64,000 bases of DNA from Paracoccaceae bacterium Fryx2 (GTDB lineage Bacteria; Pseudomonadota; Alphaproteobacteria; Rhodobacterales; Rhodobacteraceae): assembly GCA_032334235.1 (NCBI GenBank), contig JAVSGI010000005.1:620001-684000 (forward strand), written 5' to 3'. Below, piece by piece: positions 31,072 through 38,876 of the stretch. Below the pieces are notes generated by a model, which was not told the origin of the DNA, ran no database searches, and was given only the letters and a program-made list of their open reading frames with translations. Position numbers and translations under genes: made by a program. Each line of letters opens with the position of its first letter. Position 1 is the first letter of the stretch.

Positions 31072-32877
31072 ATGAGACATGATTTATTCGCATCGCTGCG
31101 GGCGGCGGCCCTGGCGGCCCTGCTGGCGGTTCCGGCGGCGGCCGAGCCGCAGCACGGCATAGCTATGTATGGCGACCCTGCCCTGCCACCTGATTTTGTG
31201 TCCCTGCCTCATGCCAACCCCGATGCGCCCAAGGGCGGGCGCATCGTTTTCGGAGAATCGGGCGGGTTTGATTCGCTCAACCCCTTCATCATCAAGGGCA
31301 ACGCACCGCCCGGGCTTTCGGCGCTGACGGTCGAGACGTTGCTGGGCCGATCCTATGACGAACCCTTCACGCTTTACGGTCTGCTGGCCGAATCGGTCGA
31401 GACCGATGCCGCCCGGACCTGGGTCGAATTCACCCTGAACGAGGCAGCCCGATTCTCGGATGGCAGCCCCGTCACGGTCGGGGACGTGATCTGGTCGTTC
31501 GAGAAACTCGGGCTTGAGGGCAGCCCGCGCTATGCCACCGCCTGGCAGAAGATCGCCACCACCGAGCAGACCGGCCCGCGCAGCGTGCGCTTCACCTTCA
31601 ACACCCAGGACCGCGAACTGCCGCTGATCCTCGGCCTGCGCCCGATCCTGCAGAAGGCGCCTTGGGAGGGGCGCGATTTCACCGCCTCTAGCCTCACCGC
31701 GCCGATCGGGTCCGGCCCCTACACGGTGGGCCGCTTCGAGCCGGGGCGCTTCATCAGCTATGTGAAGAACCCCGACTGGTGGGGACGCGATCTGCCCTTC
31801 AACCGCGGCCAGCACAACCTTGCCGAGGTCCGCTACGAGTTCTTCGGCGACGGCGGCGTGGTGTTCGAGGCGTTCAAGGCGGGCGAGATCACCTCGTTCC
31901 GCGAGGCAAATGCCGCGAAATGGCTGACCAACTACAATTTCCCCGCGGTGGCATCGGGCGAGATCGTGAAATCCGAGATCCCGCACGGACGCCCCTCGGG
32001 GATAGAGGGGCTGGTCTTCAACACCCGCCGCGCGCTCTTTGCCGACTGGCGCGTGCGTGAGGCCCTGATCCAGGCCTTCAACTTCGAACTGATCAACACC
32101 ACCCTGACCGGCGGCACCCAGCCGCGCATCACCTCTTATTTCTCGAACTCGGTGCTGGGCATGACCCCCGGCGCCCCGGCCGAGGGCCGCGTGGCCGACC
32201 TGCTGGCGCCCTTTGCCGCCGAACTGCCGCCCGGCGCGCTGGAAGGCTACAGCCTGCCGGTATCCGACGGCACCGAAGCCAACCGCAAGGGCATCCGCAC
32301 CGCCACCGCGCTGCTGGTCGAGGCGGGCTGGACGGTGCAGGACGGCATCCTGAAGAACGCCGCGGGCACGCCCTTCGCCTTCGAGATCCTGCTGGTGCAG
32401 GGCGCCGACGACATGGCCTCGGTCGCCAGCATCTACATCGAGGCGCTGAAACGGCTGGGGATCAAGGCCCACCTCACCCAGGTCGACTCGGCGCAATACA
32501 AGGAACGCACCAACGCCTACGACTTCGACATGACCCATCACATCCGCGCCCTGTCGCTCAGCCCCGGCAACGAACAGATGCTCTACTGGGGCTCGGCCGG
32601 GGTCACGGAACCCGGCACGCGCAACTGGATGGGCATGAACTCTCCCGCCGCCGAGGCGATGATCCGCACCCTGCTGAACTCGACCAGCCACGAGGATTTT
32701 GTCGCCGCGACACAGGCGCTGGACCGTGTGCTGACAACGGGTAGATATGTCATCCCGATGTGGTATTCTCCGGTTTCACGGCTGGCGCACAGCAAACACC
32801 TGAAATACCCCACGCGCCTGCCGATCTACGGGGACTGGCTGGGGTTCCAGCCGGACGTCTGGTGGCACGAGGACTGA
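31072..32877 (+). CDS. Extracellular peptide-binding protein of an ABC importer (YejA-like SBP_bac_5)
   Basis: A 601-residue periplasmic solute-binding protein of family 5 (peptide/nickel/microcin C type). A signal peptide (AAALAALLAVPAAAEP) precedes the mature protein. The mature start HGIAMYGDPALPPDFVSLPH and ANPDAPKGGRIVFGESGGFD strongly resemble YejA-type proteins for oligopeptides or microcin C. The two-lobe pattern continues with FTLNEAARFSDGSPVTVGDV and DWRVREALIQAFNFELIN. The permease and ATPase genes (yejBEF-like) are not adjacent, which is unusual. The start at 31072 (MRHDL) is favoured over an in-frame TTG at 31051. A candidate small RNA lies divergently upstream. Confidence 0.88.
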   Translation: MRHDLFASLRAAALAALLAVPAAAEPQHGIAMYGDPALPPDFVSLPHANPDAPKGGRIVFGESGGFDSLNPFIIKGNAPPGLSALTVETLLGRSYDEPFTLYGLLAESVETDAARTWVEFTLNEAARFSDGSPVTVGDVIWSFEKLGLEGSPRYATAWQKIATTEQTGPRSVRFTFNTQDRELPLILGLRPILQKAPWEGRDFTASSLTAPIGSGPYTVGRFEPGRFISYVKNPDWWGRDLPFNRGQHNLAEVRYEFFGDGGVVFEAFKAGEITSFREANAAKWLTNYNFPAVASGEIVKSEIPHGRPSGIEGLVFNTRRALFADWRVREALIQAFNFELINTTLTGGTQPRITSYFSNSVLGMTPGAPAEGRVADLLAPFAAELPPGALEGYSLPVSDGTEANRKGIRTATALLVEAGWTVQDGILKNAAGTPFAFEILLVQGADDMASVASIYIEALKRLGIKAHLTQVDSAQYKERTNAYDFDMTHHIRALSLSPGNEQMLYWGSAGVTEPGTRNWMGMNSPAAEAMIRTLLNSTSHEDFVAATQALDRVLTTGRYVIPMWYSPVSRLAHSKHLKYPTRLPIYGDWLGFQPDVWWHED

Positions 32878-32895
32878 AAACGAGCAGGTAAGACC

Positions 32896-33009
32896 ATGAA
32901 AACACTGATGATGCTGGCCATCCTGGCCACACTCGCGGGGTGCAACACCATCGACGGTGTCGGGCGCGACATCTCGGGCGGGGCAAACCGGGTCGGCGCC
33001 TGGTTCTGA
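32896..33009 (+). CDS. Entericidin A/B family lipoprotein (37 aa)
   Basis: A 37-codon gene with the product MKTLMMLAILATLAGCNTID then GVGRDISGGANRVGAWF. The lipobox LAGC predicts lipidation at Cys16 and an outer- or inner-membrane lipoprotein of only 22 mature residues. The NTIDGVGRDI pattern is typical of the EcnA/EcnB family, small lipoproteins with reported antidote/toxin roles in enteric bacteria; their role in Rhodobacteraceae is unknown. Only one copy is present. It lies 18 bp past the peptide-binding protein stop and is followed by a strong terminator, so the two genes may be cotranscribed. Confidence 0.8.
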   Translation: MKTLMMLAILATLAGCNTIDGVGRDISGGANRVGAWF

Positions 33010-33030
33010 CCCCGGCGCGGCAGACGACCT

Positions 33031-33058
33031 GAAAGGCCGGGCGCAGGCCCGGCCTTTC
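33031..33058 (+). terminator. Terminator after the entericidin gene
   Basis: A perfect 12-bp stem GAAAGGCCGGGC/GCCCGGCCTTTC with loop GCAG, 21 bp past the entericidin stop. Confidence 0.8.
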
Positions 33059-33190
33059 GCATGGCGGTGGCGTGCTGCGGCGCCTAACCGCCGATCCCGC
33101 AGCGCGAAAAAACTTTGACCCTGCGCGAAGATGCCGTCTTTCTGCTGCCCCGTTCCGCTCTACCATAAGCAGAACATAGCGGAGAACCCC

Positions 33191-34405
33191 ATGCTCGACC
33201 AGGACAGCCCCGCCGTCGGGCGTTTCGACAAGTCCTTCCTGATCCACATGATCAAGGACTTCTTCATCGTCCTCTCGATTGTCACCGTGCTGGAGTTCTC
33301 GCTCAAGGCCGCGCTGGTCTATTACAAGTTCAGCGTGAACGGCAGCCGCGATTCGGCGGTGGTGGCCGATGCGCTTGCCGAAAACGTCCGCTCGATCATG
33401 CGCAACGAAGGCGGGCCGGTCGCGGCGCGCACCATGTATCCGATCTTGGACAAGAACTGGTCCGACCTCGGCTACACCGTGGCGATCGAGCCGTCCGAGG
33501 TCACGATCCGCTCGATCGAGGCCGGTTTCGACTTCACGCCGCGCGGCATTCCGGCCGAGCCCTGGCCCGAAGGCCAGTTCCGCTCGGCCACGGTCGAGAT
33601 CACCGCCGAAACCTATTGCCTTGGCTGCCACAGCGAGGCCGAGGTCGGGCAGGTGCTGGGCGTGGTGACGGTGCGCAACTACCTCGCCCGCGACTTCGCG
33701 CTGTGGCTCAATGACGTGCAACTGAGCGGCGCGCTGGCCGTCGCCAAGATCGTGCTGCATTCGGTGCTGCTGTTCCTGATCCTGCGGGCGCGGCTGGAAC
33801 CCCTGCTGCGCCTGCGCTCCGTCGTCAGCAATCTGGCCCGCGCCTATGGCAGCCTGACCCAGCGGGCCGAGATCCGCAGCGCCGACGAGTTCGGCGTGCT
33901 GGCGCGTGATCTCAACCTTTTCCTCGACCGGATCGGCACGCTGGTCAGCGAGCTTGATCTGGTGCTCTCCCGGGTGATCCGGGTCAACGACGACATCGTG
34001 TCGGTGCAGGGCGACTTGCGCGACCGGATCGACCGGGTGGTGACAAGGGCGCGGCGGCTGGAACGCGACGCCATGCTGACCGCCAAGCGCGAGCCCCGCC
34101 TGTCGAAGGCATGGTTCGACGCGATCCGCGAGTCGGTGTCCGCCCTCGACGCGGCCCTCGTCCGCGCCGGCGACGCACCGCAGGCTACCGGCCTGCTCGA
34201 CAGCCTGCGCGCCGTGGTCAGCGATGCCGAAACCCAGCTGGCGGGCAGCGAACGGCTGTTCGAGGGTCTGGCCGAACTCGGTGACCAGACCGAGGCGCTC
34301 AAGGACGTGATTGCCGAGATGACCCGCCTCGAAGAGCGGATGAAAAGCATCGTGGAAGTCGGCACCCAACTCGTCGCCCAGCTCCGCCCCGCCCCGGCGA
34401 CATGA
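33191..34405 (+). CDS. Membrane c-haem sensor with HAMP domain and no recognised output domain
   Basis: A 404-residue protein. The first membrane helix (FFIVLSIVTVLEFSLKAALVYY, residues about 24-45) leads to a periplasmic domain ending in a c-type haem motif CLGCH at residues 143-147. A second helix follows (SGALAVAKIVLHSVLLFLILRA), then a HAMP-like segment (LRLRSVVSNLARAYGSLTQR and DEFGVLARDLNLFLDR). A long helical coiled coil runs to residue 404. The periplasmic part resembles DUF3365/Tll0287-type haem sensor domains. No kinase, cyclase, GGDEF or methyl-accepting domain follows. GGAG six bases before the ATG at 33191 supports the start. It is probably a redox or ligand sensor relaying to a separate partner. 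The final codons merge into a tandem repeat. Confidence 0.8.
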   Translation: MLDQDSPAVGRFDKSFLIHMIKDFFIVLSIVTVLEFSLKAALVYYKFSVNGSRDSAVVADALAENVRSIMRNEGGPVAARTMYPILDKNWSDLGYTVAIEPSEVTIRSIEAGFDFTPRGIPAEPWPEGQFRSATVEITAETYCLGCHSEAEVGQVLGVVTVRNYLARDFALWLNDVQLSGALAVAKIVLHSVLLFLILRARLEPLLRLRSVVSNLARAYGSLTQRAEIRSADEFGVLARDLNLFLDRIGTLVSELDLVLSRVIRVNDDIVSVQGDLRDRIDRVVTRARRLERDAMLTAKREPRLSKAWFDAIRESVSALDAALVRAGDAPQATGLLDSLRAVVSDAETQLAGSERLFEGLAELGDQTEALKDVIAEMTRLEERMKSIVEVGTQLVAQLRPAPAT

Positions 34406-34560
34406 CCCCGCCCGACGGCGCGACCCCGCCCCGGAGGCGTGCCCCCCGGCGACGTGGCCCCACACCCGGAGGCGCGCGACCCTGCCCCGGCGACGTGACT
34501 CCGCCCCGGCGACGTGACCCCACCCGGCAACGTGACCCCGCCCGGCGACGTGGCCCCGCC
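34388..34560. repeat. Degenerate 17-21 bp tandem array starting at the haem-sensor stop
   Basis: About nine imperfect units of the type CCCGGCGACGTGACCCCG. The first unit contains the last codons and TGA of the haem-sensor gene, so the array extends outward from the gene end. Unit lengths vary from 17 to 21 bp, with GACGTG changed to GACATG, GGCGCG, AACGTG or GAGGCG. Confidence 0.75.
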
Positions 34561-34693
34561 GCGGCGGATTGCGCCGGTCACCAGCCCCGAGGCCCCGCTT
34601 CCGTCCCGCCCGGCCCCAAACCCCGCCGCCGCCCGCCCGCCGGCCCCGAACCAGTTCGGCGGCCCCTGCGGTCGCCTCATGCTGCCGTTCCTG

Positions 34694-35045
34694 CCCGACC
34701 CTGACCGCCCCCTTCCCCGGCCGCCCCGAACCGCTCCCGTCCCGGTTCCACCGTCGCCCCCCCCAACCGACGCACGCCCCACCCTTCGCCCCACCCGCTG
34801 CCCGCCTGCTGCCCGCCCGCTACCCAGCTTCCGACACCCGTCCCCGCACCCACTCGCCCGGCCCGGGACCGGAACAACGGCCCCTCCGATCAACTCCCGA
34901 CCCTGACCGCCTTCTTCCCGGTCCCGAACCGCTTCGGTCCCGGGTCCCCTGTCGCCCCCCGACCAGCCCCCGCTCCACCCTTCGCCCCGCCCGCTGCCCG
35001 GCTTCCGACACCCGTCCCCGCACCCCTGCCCGCCCGGCCCGCGAC
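34694..35045 (+). repeat. Two imperfect direct copies (period about 202 bp)
   Basis: Copy A starts CCCGACCCTGACCG at 34694 and copy B the same at 34896. Both continue through CCGAACCGCT, GTCGCCCCCC, CCACCCTTCGCCCC, CCGCTGCCCG and CTTCCGACACCCGTCCCCGC in the same order with small indels. A third shorter similarity (CCGACCCGAACCGC) follows near 35090. Confidence 0.75.
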
Positions 35046-35216
35046 CGATCGGCGGCGCGTCTGCCGCCCCTCGACCCGACCTGCCACCCCGACCCGAACC
35101 GCCTCTCGGCACCCGTGCAACGCCGCTGCACCCTCCGGCCCCGCACCCCTCCGCCAAACCTTGCCAACAGGTAAACGGCCTCGGCATATTCTTGCCAAAC
35201 CAATAGCTTGTCCGAC

Positions 35217-35232
35217 TTTTCACGCGTGAAAA
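35217..35232. promoter_or_regulatory. Perfect 16-bp palindrome upstream of the acyl-CoA synthetase
   Basis: TTTTCACGCGTGAAAA is a perfect palindrome 67 bp before the ATG at 35300, with the form of a dimeric repressor operator. Two direct TTGCCAA motifs 31 bp apart (35161 and 35192) lie just upstream. The regulator is unknown. Confidence 0.5.
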
Positions 35233-35299
35233 CCGCCGCAAACGCGCCTTCGTCACCCCCGGACTTGCAACGGCGGCGCGGCAGGGGTATGCGGGCGGG

Positions 35300-36829
35300 A
35301 TGCTGTCGCTCCTTGATCTCGGCCCTCCCGCCCCCTGTCCCGCGCCGTTCAATCTGGCAGCCCATGTGCTGGCCCGTGCGAACCTGCATCCCGACAAGAC
35401 CGCCCTCCAGATCATCGCCCCCGGGTCCGCGCAAGACTGGACCTACGGCCGCCTTGCCGCCGCCGTGCGGGGTTGCGGCGCGGGATTGCTGGCAGCCGGC
35501 CTTCGCCCCGGCGACCGGATCCTGCTGCGGCTGGGAAACACGGTGGATTTCCCGGTGGTGTTTCTCGGCGCGATTGCGGCGGGGTTGGTTCCGGTCCCGA
35601 CCTCGGCCCAGCTGACGGTGCCCGAGGTCACGCGGATGTCCGCCATCGTCGCCCCCGCCCTGATCGTGGCCGCCGAAGGGCTGGCCCTGCCCGCCGCCGC
35701 GCCTTGCCCCGTCCTGCCCGCAGCGGCCCTGCTGGCGATGGAACAGGGCCCCGCCTGCGACTGGGCGACCGGCGACCCCGATCGGCTGGCCTACATCGTC
35801 TTCACCTCGGGCACCTCCGGCACGCCGCAGGCCGTCGCCCATGCCCACCGCGCCGTCTGGGCCCGCCGGATGATGCACCAGGGCTGGGAAGGGCTGACCC
35901 CCGACGACCGCCTGCTGCACGCCGGGGCGTTCAACTGGACCTACACGCTGGGCACCGGCCTGCTCGACCCGTGGACGGTGGGGGCCACCGCCCTGATCCC
36001 GGCCGAAGGCGTGCCGCCCGCCGACCTGCCCCTGCTGATGCGGCGCCACGGCGCGACGATCTTCGCCGCGGCCCCCGGCGTCTTCCGCCAGATGCTGCGC
36101 CACCCGCTGCCCGCCCTGCCCGCCCTCCGCCACGGCTTGTCGGCCGGCGAGTCGCTGCCCGCCGCCCTGCGCGAAGCCTGGGTGGCCGCCACCGGCACAG
36201 CGGTTCACGAGGCGCTCGGCCTGTCGGAATGCTCCACCTTCATCTCGGCCGCGCCCGGCCACCCTGCCCCGGCAGGCAGCACCGGCTATCCGCAACCGGG
36301 GCGGCGGGTGGCGGTGCTGGGGCCTGACGGGCCGGTCCCCCGCGGCAGCCCGGGCGTGCTGGCGGTGGATGGCGGCGATCCGGGGCTGTTCCTGGGTTAT
36401 CTCGACGACGGCGAAGCCACGGCCGCGCGGTTTCGCGACGGCTGGTTCCTGACCGGCGACAGCGTCTCGATGGCCGAAGACGGGGCGATCACCTATCTCG
36501 GCCGCGACGACGACATGATGAACGCGGGCGGCTTCCGCGTCTCGCCGCTGGAGGTGGAAGCGGCAATGGCCCTCTGTCCCGGCATCCTCGACTGCGCCGC
36601 GGCCGAGGTCGAGGTGAAGCCCGGCGCCACGGTGATCGCGCTGTTCTACGTCGCGGCGGAACCGCTTGACGACGCGGCCATTTCCGCCTTTGCCGCCACC
36701 TGCCTTGCCCGCTGGAAGCAGCCGCGCCTGTTTGTGTCGGTGCCGGGCCTGCCGCGCGGCCCCAACCACAAGCTGTTGCGCCGCGCCCTGCGGCAGGGCC
36801 ATGCGGCTGCACGCCAGCAGCAGGAATGA
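35300..36829 (+). CDS. AMP-binding acyl/aryl-CoA synthetase family protein
   Basis: A 509-residue ANL-superfamily adenylating enzyme expected to activate a carboxylic acid as an acyl-AMP and then CoA thioester. Motifs are the P-loop YIVFTSGTSGTPQAVAHAH, GLSECSTF, GWFLTGDSVSMAEDG and YLGRDDDMMNAGGFRVSPLE, with the C-terminal catalytic Lys in RGPNHKLLRR. The P-loop Lys normally found after Pro is Gln here (TPQ). That is tolerated in some subfamilies but may lower activity. It resembles benzoate- or medium-chain CoA ligases; the substrate is not assignable. An operator-like palindrome lies upstream. The ribosome site is weak. Confidence 0.85.
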   Translation: MLSLLDLGPPAPCPAPFNLAAHVLARANLHPDKTALQIIAPGSAQDWTYGRLAAAVRGCGAGLLAAGLRPGDRILLRLGNTVDFPVVFLGAIAAGLVPVPTSAQLTVPEVTRMSAIVAPALIVAAEGLALPAAAPCPVLPAAALLAMEQGPACDWATGDPDRLAYIVFTSGTSGTPQAVAHAHRAVWARRMMHQGWEGLTPDDRLLHAGAFNWTYTLGTGLLDPWTVGATALIPAEGVPPADLPLLMRRHGATIFAAAPGVFRQMLRHPLPALPALRHGLSAGESLPAALREAWVAATGTAVHEALGLSECSTFISAAPGHPAPAGSTGYPQPGRRVAVLGPDGPVPRGSPGVLAVDGGDPGLFLGYLDDGEATAARFRDGWFLTGDSVSMAEDGAITYLGRDDDMMNAGGFRVSPLEVEAAMALCPGILDCAAAEVEVKPGATVIALFYVAAEPLDDAAISAFAATCLARWKQPRLFVSVPGLPRGPNHKLLRRALRQGHAAARQQQE

Positions 36830-36941
36830 ACTGCGCCGGGGTTTCTGTGCGTTTGCGCACCGTTGACCCCTCCATGCCAAGCCTTGCGCTTGCCCCCGGC
36901 TTTGGGTGTTATGCCCCAGTCCCCCAGCTTCGGTGCCGCCC

Positions 36942-37577
36942 ATGATCACGCTCGACATTTTTTCCGACCCGGTCTGCCCGTGGTGCTACATCGGCAAGGC
37001 GCTGCTTGACCGGGCGCTGGAGGCCAATCCCGAACATGCGTTCGCCATCGAATGGCACCCCTTCCAGCTGAACCCGCAGATGCCGCGCGAGGGCACCGAC
37101 CGCGCCGCCTATCTGGAGGCAAAGTTCGGCGGCAAGCGGCAGGCGGTGGAGATCTATGCAAGGGTCGAACAGGCCGCGCAGGCGGCCGGGCTGGAGATCG
37201 ACTTCGCCGCGATGAAATGGATGCCGAACACGCGGGACGCGCACCGGATGATCCACTGGGCGGGGCTGGAGGGGCGGCAGGCGGCGATGGTGTCGGCGCT
37301 GTTCCGCGCCTTCTTCCGCGAAGGGCGCGACATCGGCCGCGCCGAAACCCTTGTGGCGCTGGCCGACCAGGCCGGGATGGATGCGGCCCTTGCCGCCCGC
37401 CTGCTGGCCACCGACGCCGACCGGGATGACATCACTGCCCGCGACGCCCATGCCCGCCAGCGCGGCATCTCGGCGGTGCCGACCTTTCTCATCGCCAATC
37501 AATATGTGCTTTCGGGGGCGCAGCCGACTGCACTCTGGGGGCAGGTGATTGCGGAACTGGCCGACCGCCCGTCCTGA
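36942..37577 (+). CDS. DsbA-family (FrnE-like) oxidoreductase
   Basis: A 211-residue thioredoxin-fold protein without signal peptide, so cytoplasmic. It starts MITLDIFSDPVCPWCYIGKA with the CPWC active site at about residues 12-15. The helical insertion typical of 2-hydroxychromene-2-carboxylate isomerase/FrnE proteins follows, then the cis-Pro loop ISAVPTFLIANQYVLSGAQP. FrnE-like proteins act as dithiol oxidoreductases, in some organisms in stress responses. The start at 36942 is chosen because the domain begins immediately; an upstream in-frame GTG adds 12 residues. The MFS gene follows 37 bp downstream and is probably cotranscribed. Confidence 0.88.
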   Translation: MITLDIFSDPVCPWCYIGKALLDRALEANPEHAFAIEWHPFQLNPQMPREGTDRAAYLEAKFGGKRQAVEIYARVEQAAQAAGLEIDFAAMKWMPNTRDAHRMIHWAGLEGRQAAMVSALFRAFFREGRDIGRAETLVALADQAGMDAALAARLLATDADRDDITARDAHARQRGISAVPTFLIANQYVLSGAQPTALWGQVIAELADRPS

Positions 37578-37614
37578 CCCGCCCGAAACCCCCAGCCCGC
37601 AAGGCCCCTTTCCC

Positions 37615-38808
37615 ATGACCAGACCGCGCCTGTCCTCGACCGAATTCATCGCGCTGATCGCGATGCTGTTCGCCACCATCGCCTTTTCGATCGACGCGAT
37701 GCTGCCCGCCCTGCCCGAGATCACCCGGGAACTGACCCCGCTGATCCCGAACCGGGCGCAGCTTATCATCACCAGCTTCGTGCTGGGCATGGGGATCGGC
37801 ACGCTGGTGGTCGGGCCGATCTCGGATTCGGTCGGGCGCAAGCCGGTGATCCTGGGCGGTGCGCTGCTCTATTGCGCGGGAGCGCTGGCAGCCTGGGCGG
37901 CGCCGACGCTGGAAACCATGCTGCTGGCGCGCCTGGTGCAGGGGCTGGGCGCCGCCGGGCCGCGCATCGTGTCGCTGGCGCTGGTGCGCGACCTTTACAA
38001 GGGGCGCGAAATGGCCCGTGTCGTCAGTTTCGCGATGATGATCTTCACCCTGGTGCCGGCCGTCGCCCCGCTGGTCGGCACGGTGATCATCGCGGGCTTC
38101 GGCTGGCGCGGCATCTTCCCGGCCTTCATCGCGTTTTCAGCGGTTTCCATGCTGTGGTTCATGCTGCGCCAGCCCGAAACCCTGCCCCCCGAAACCCGTC
38201 GTCCGCTGAGCGCGCGCCCGCTGTGGCTGGCGCTGCGCGAGGTGATGACGCACCGCGTGGTGCTGACGGCCATTGCGGTGCAGACGCTGGTCTTCGGCTG
38301 CCTGTTCGGCACCCTGTCCTCGACGCAGCAGATCTTTGACGTTTCCTTCGGGCGCGGCGCCGGTTTTCCCTTCTGGTTCGCGCTGATCGCGGTGCTTGCG
38401 GGATCTGCCAGCTTTCTCAACGCGGTGTTGGTGGTGCGTCTGGGAATGCGCCGCCTGATCACCGTCACGCTGGCGGCGCAGATCGGGATGTCGGCGCTGA
38501 TGGCGGTCATGACCTGGGGCGGTTACTGGCCGCCGGCCCTGGCCTTTCCGGCCTATATTGCCTGGACGACGGGCGTTTTCTTCATGGCGGGGATGACGCT
38601 GGGCAACCTGAACGCGCTGGCGCTGGAACCGATGGGGCATATCGCTGGCCTTGCAGCCTCGGTCAGTGGCGCAATTGCCACCGTGCTGGGCGTGGCGCTG
38701 GCCGCGCCGCTGGGTCTGGCCTTCGACGGCACGCCGGTGCCGCTGGCCTTCGGCGTGGCGGTGCTGGCGGCGCTCGGGTTCGGGCTGATGCGCACGATCC
38801 CGCGCTAA
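37615..38808 (+). CDS. Bcr/CflA-type MFS drug efflux transporter
   Basis: A 397-residue inner membrane protein with about twelve predicted helices, of the drug:proton antiporter DHA1 (Bcr/CflA) group. It has FIALIAMLFATIAFSIDAML at the start and the loop 2-3 motif GPISDSVGRKPVILGGALLY. RLVQGLGAAGPRIVSLALVRDL is the family signature around helix 4. It exports drugs or metabolites using the proton gradient. AAGG ten bases before the ATG supports the start. It lies downstream of the DsbA-like gene and ends three bases before a CAAATATCC repeat. Confidence 0.88.
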   Translation: MTRPRLSSTEFIALIAMLFATIAFSIDAMLPALPEITRELTPLIPNRAQLIITSFVLGMGIGTLVVGPISDSVGRKPVILGGALLYCAGALAAWAAPTLETMLLARLVQGLGAAGPRIVSLALVRDLYKGREMARVVSFAMMIFTLVPAVAPLVGTVIIAGFGWRGIFPAFIAFSAVSMLWFMLRQPETLPPETRRPLSARPLWLALREVMTHRVVLTAIAVQTLVFGCLFGTLSSTQQIFDVSFGRGAGFPFWFALIAVLAGSASFLNAVLVVRLGMRRLITVTLAAQIGMSALMAVMTWGGYWPPALAFPAYIAWTTGVFFMAGMTLGNLNALALEPMGHIAGLAASVSGAIATVLGVALAAPLGLAFDGTPVPLAFGVAVLAALGFGLMRTIPR

Positions 38809-38810
38809 GC

Positions 38811-38852
38811 CCTTCTTCTGTTTTCAAATATCCCCGCCGGAGGCTCCGGCGG
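38811..38852 (+). repeat. CAAATATCC-type intergenic repeat with GC hairpin
   Basis: CTTCTTCTGTTTTCAAATAT followed by CCCCGCCGGAGGCTCCGGCGG, the last part forming a CCGCCGGAG/CTCCGGCGG hairpin. It lies between the convergent MFS and mfd genes and matches the copy at 13241. Confidence 0.7.
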
Positions 38853-38876
38853 TGCAGCCGACCCGGCTCCGGGCGC

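Larger units (their letters stand above)
34406..35299. other. 894-bp C-rich, repetitive region without a supportable gene
   Basis: The plus strand is extremely rich in C and poor in G over about 34600-35160, unlike every neighbour. It contains the degenerate array at 34388-34560 and two imperfect direct copies of about 150-175 bp (from 34694 and from 34896). Long frames exist on both strands but translate to Pro/Arg- or Gly/Arg-rich low complexity without domains. The last 100 bp (35160-35299) returns to normal composition and holds regulatory-looking sequence upstream of the acyl-CoA synthetase. Confidence 0.7.

Noticed and set aside
30909-31160. 83-codon minus-strand ORF ending at the small-RNA terminator
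   Set aside because: It overlaps the signal-peptide region of the peptide-binding protein on the other strand and has no ribosome site. It starts upstream of the predicted promoter, so the RNA interpretation explains the promoter and terminator better.
34514-35174. Proline-rich plus-strand frames in the C-rich block
   Set aside because: Two overlapping frames in different phases are both open, and neither has a ribosome site or domain. The repeats are not multiples of three, so repeat copies do not keep one frame.
33844-36958. Long minus-strand reading frames (523 and 712 codons) across 33.8-37.0 kb
   Set aside because: They run antisense through the haem-sensor and acyl-CoA synthetase genes and the C-rich block. 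Their translations are Gly/Arg/Pro low complexity, and they owe their length to the scarcity of A/T for stop codons.
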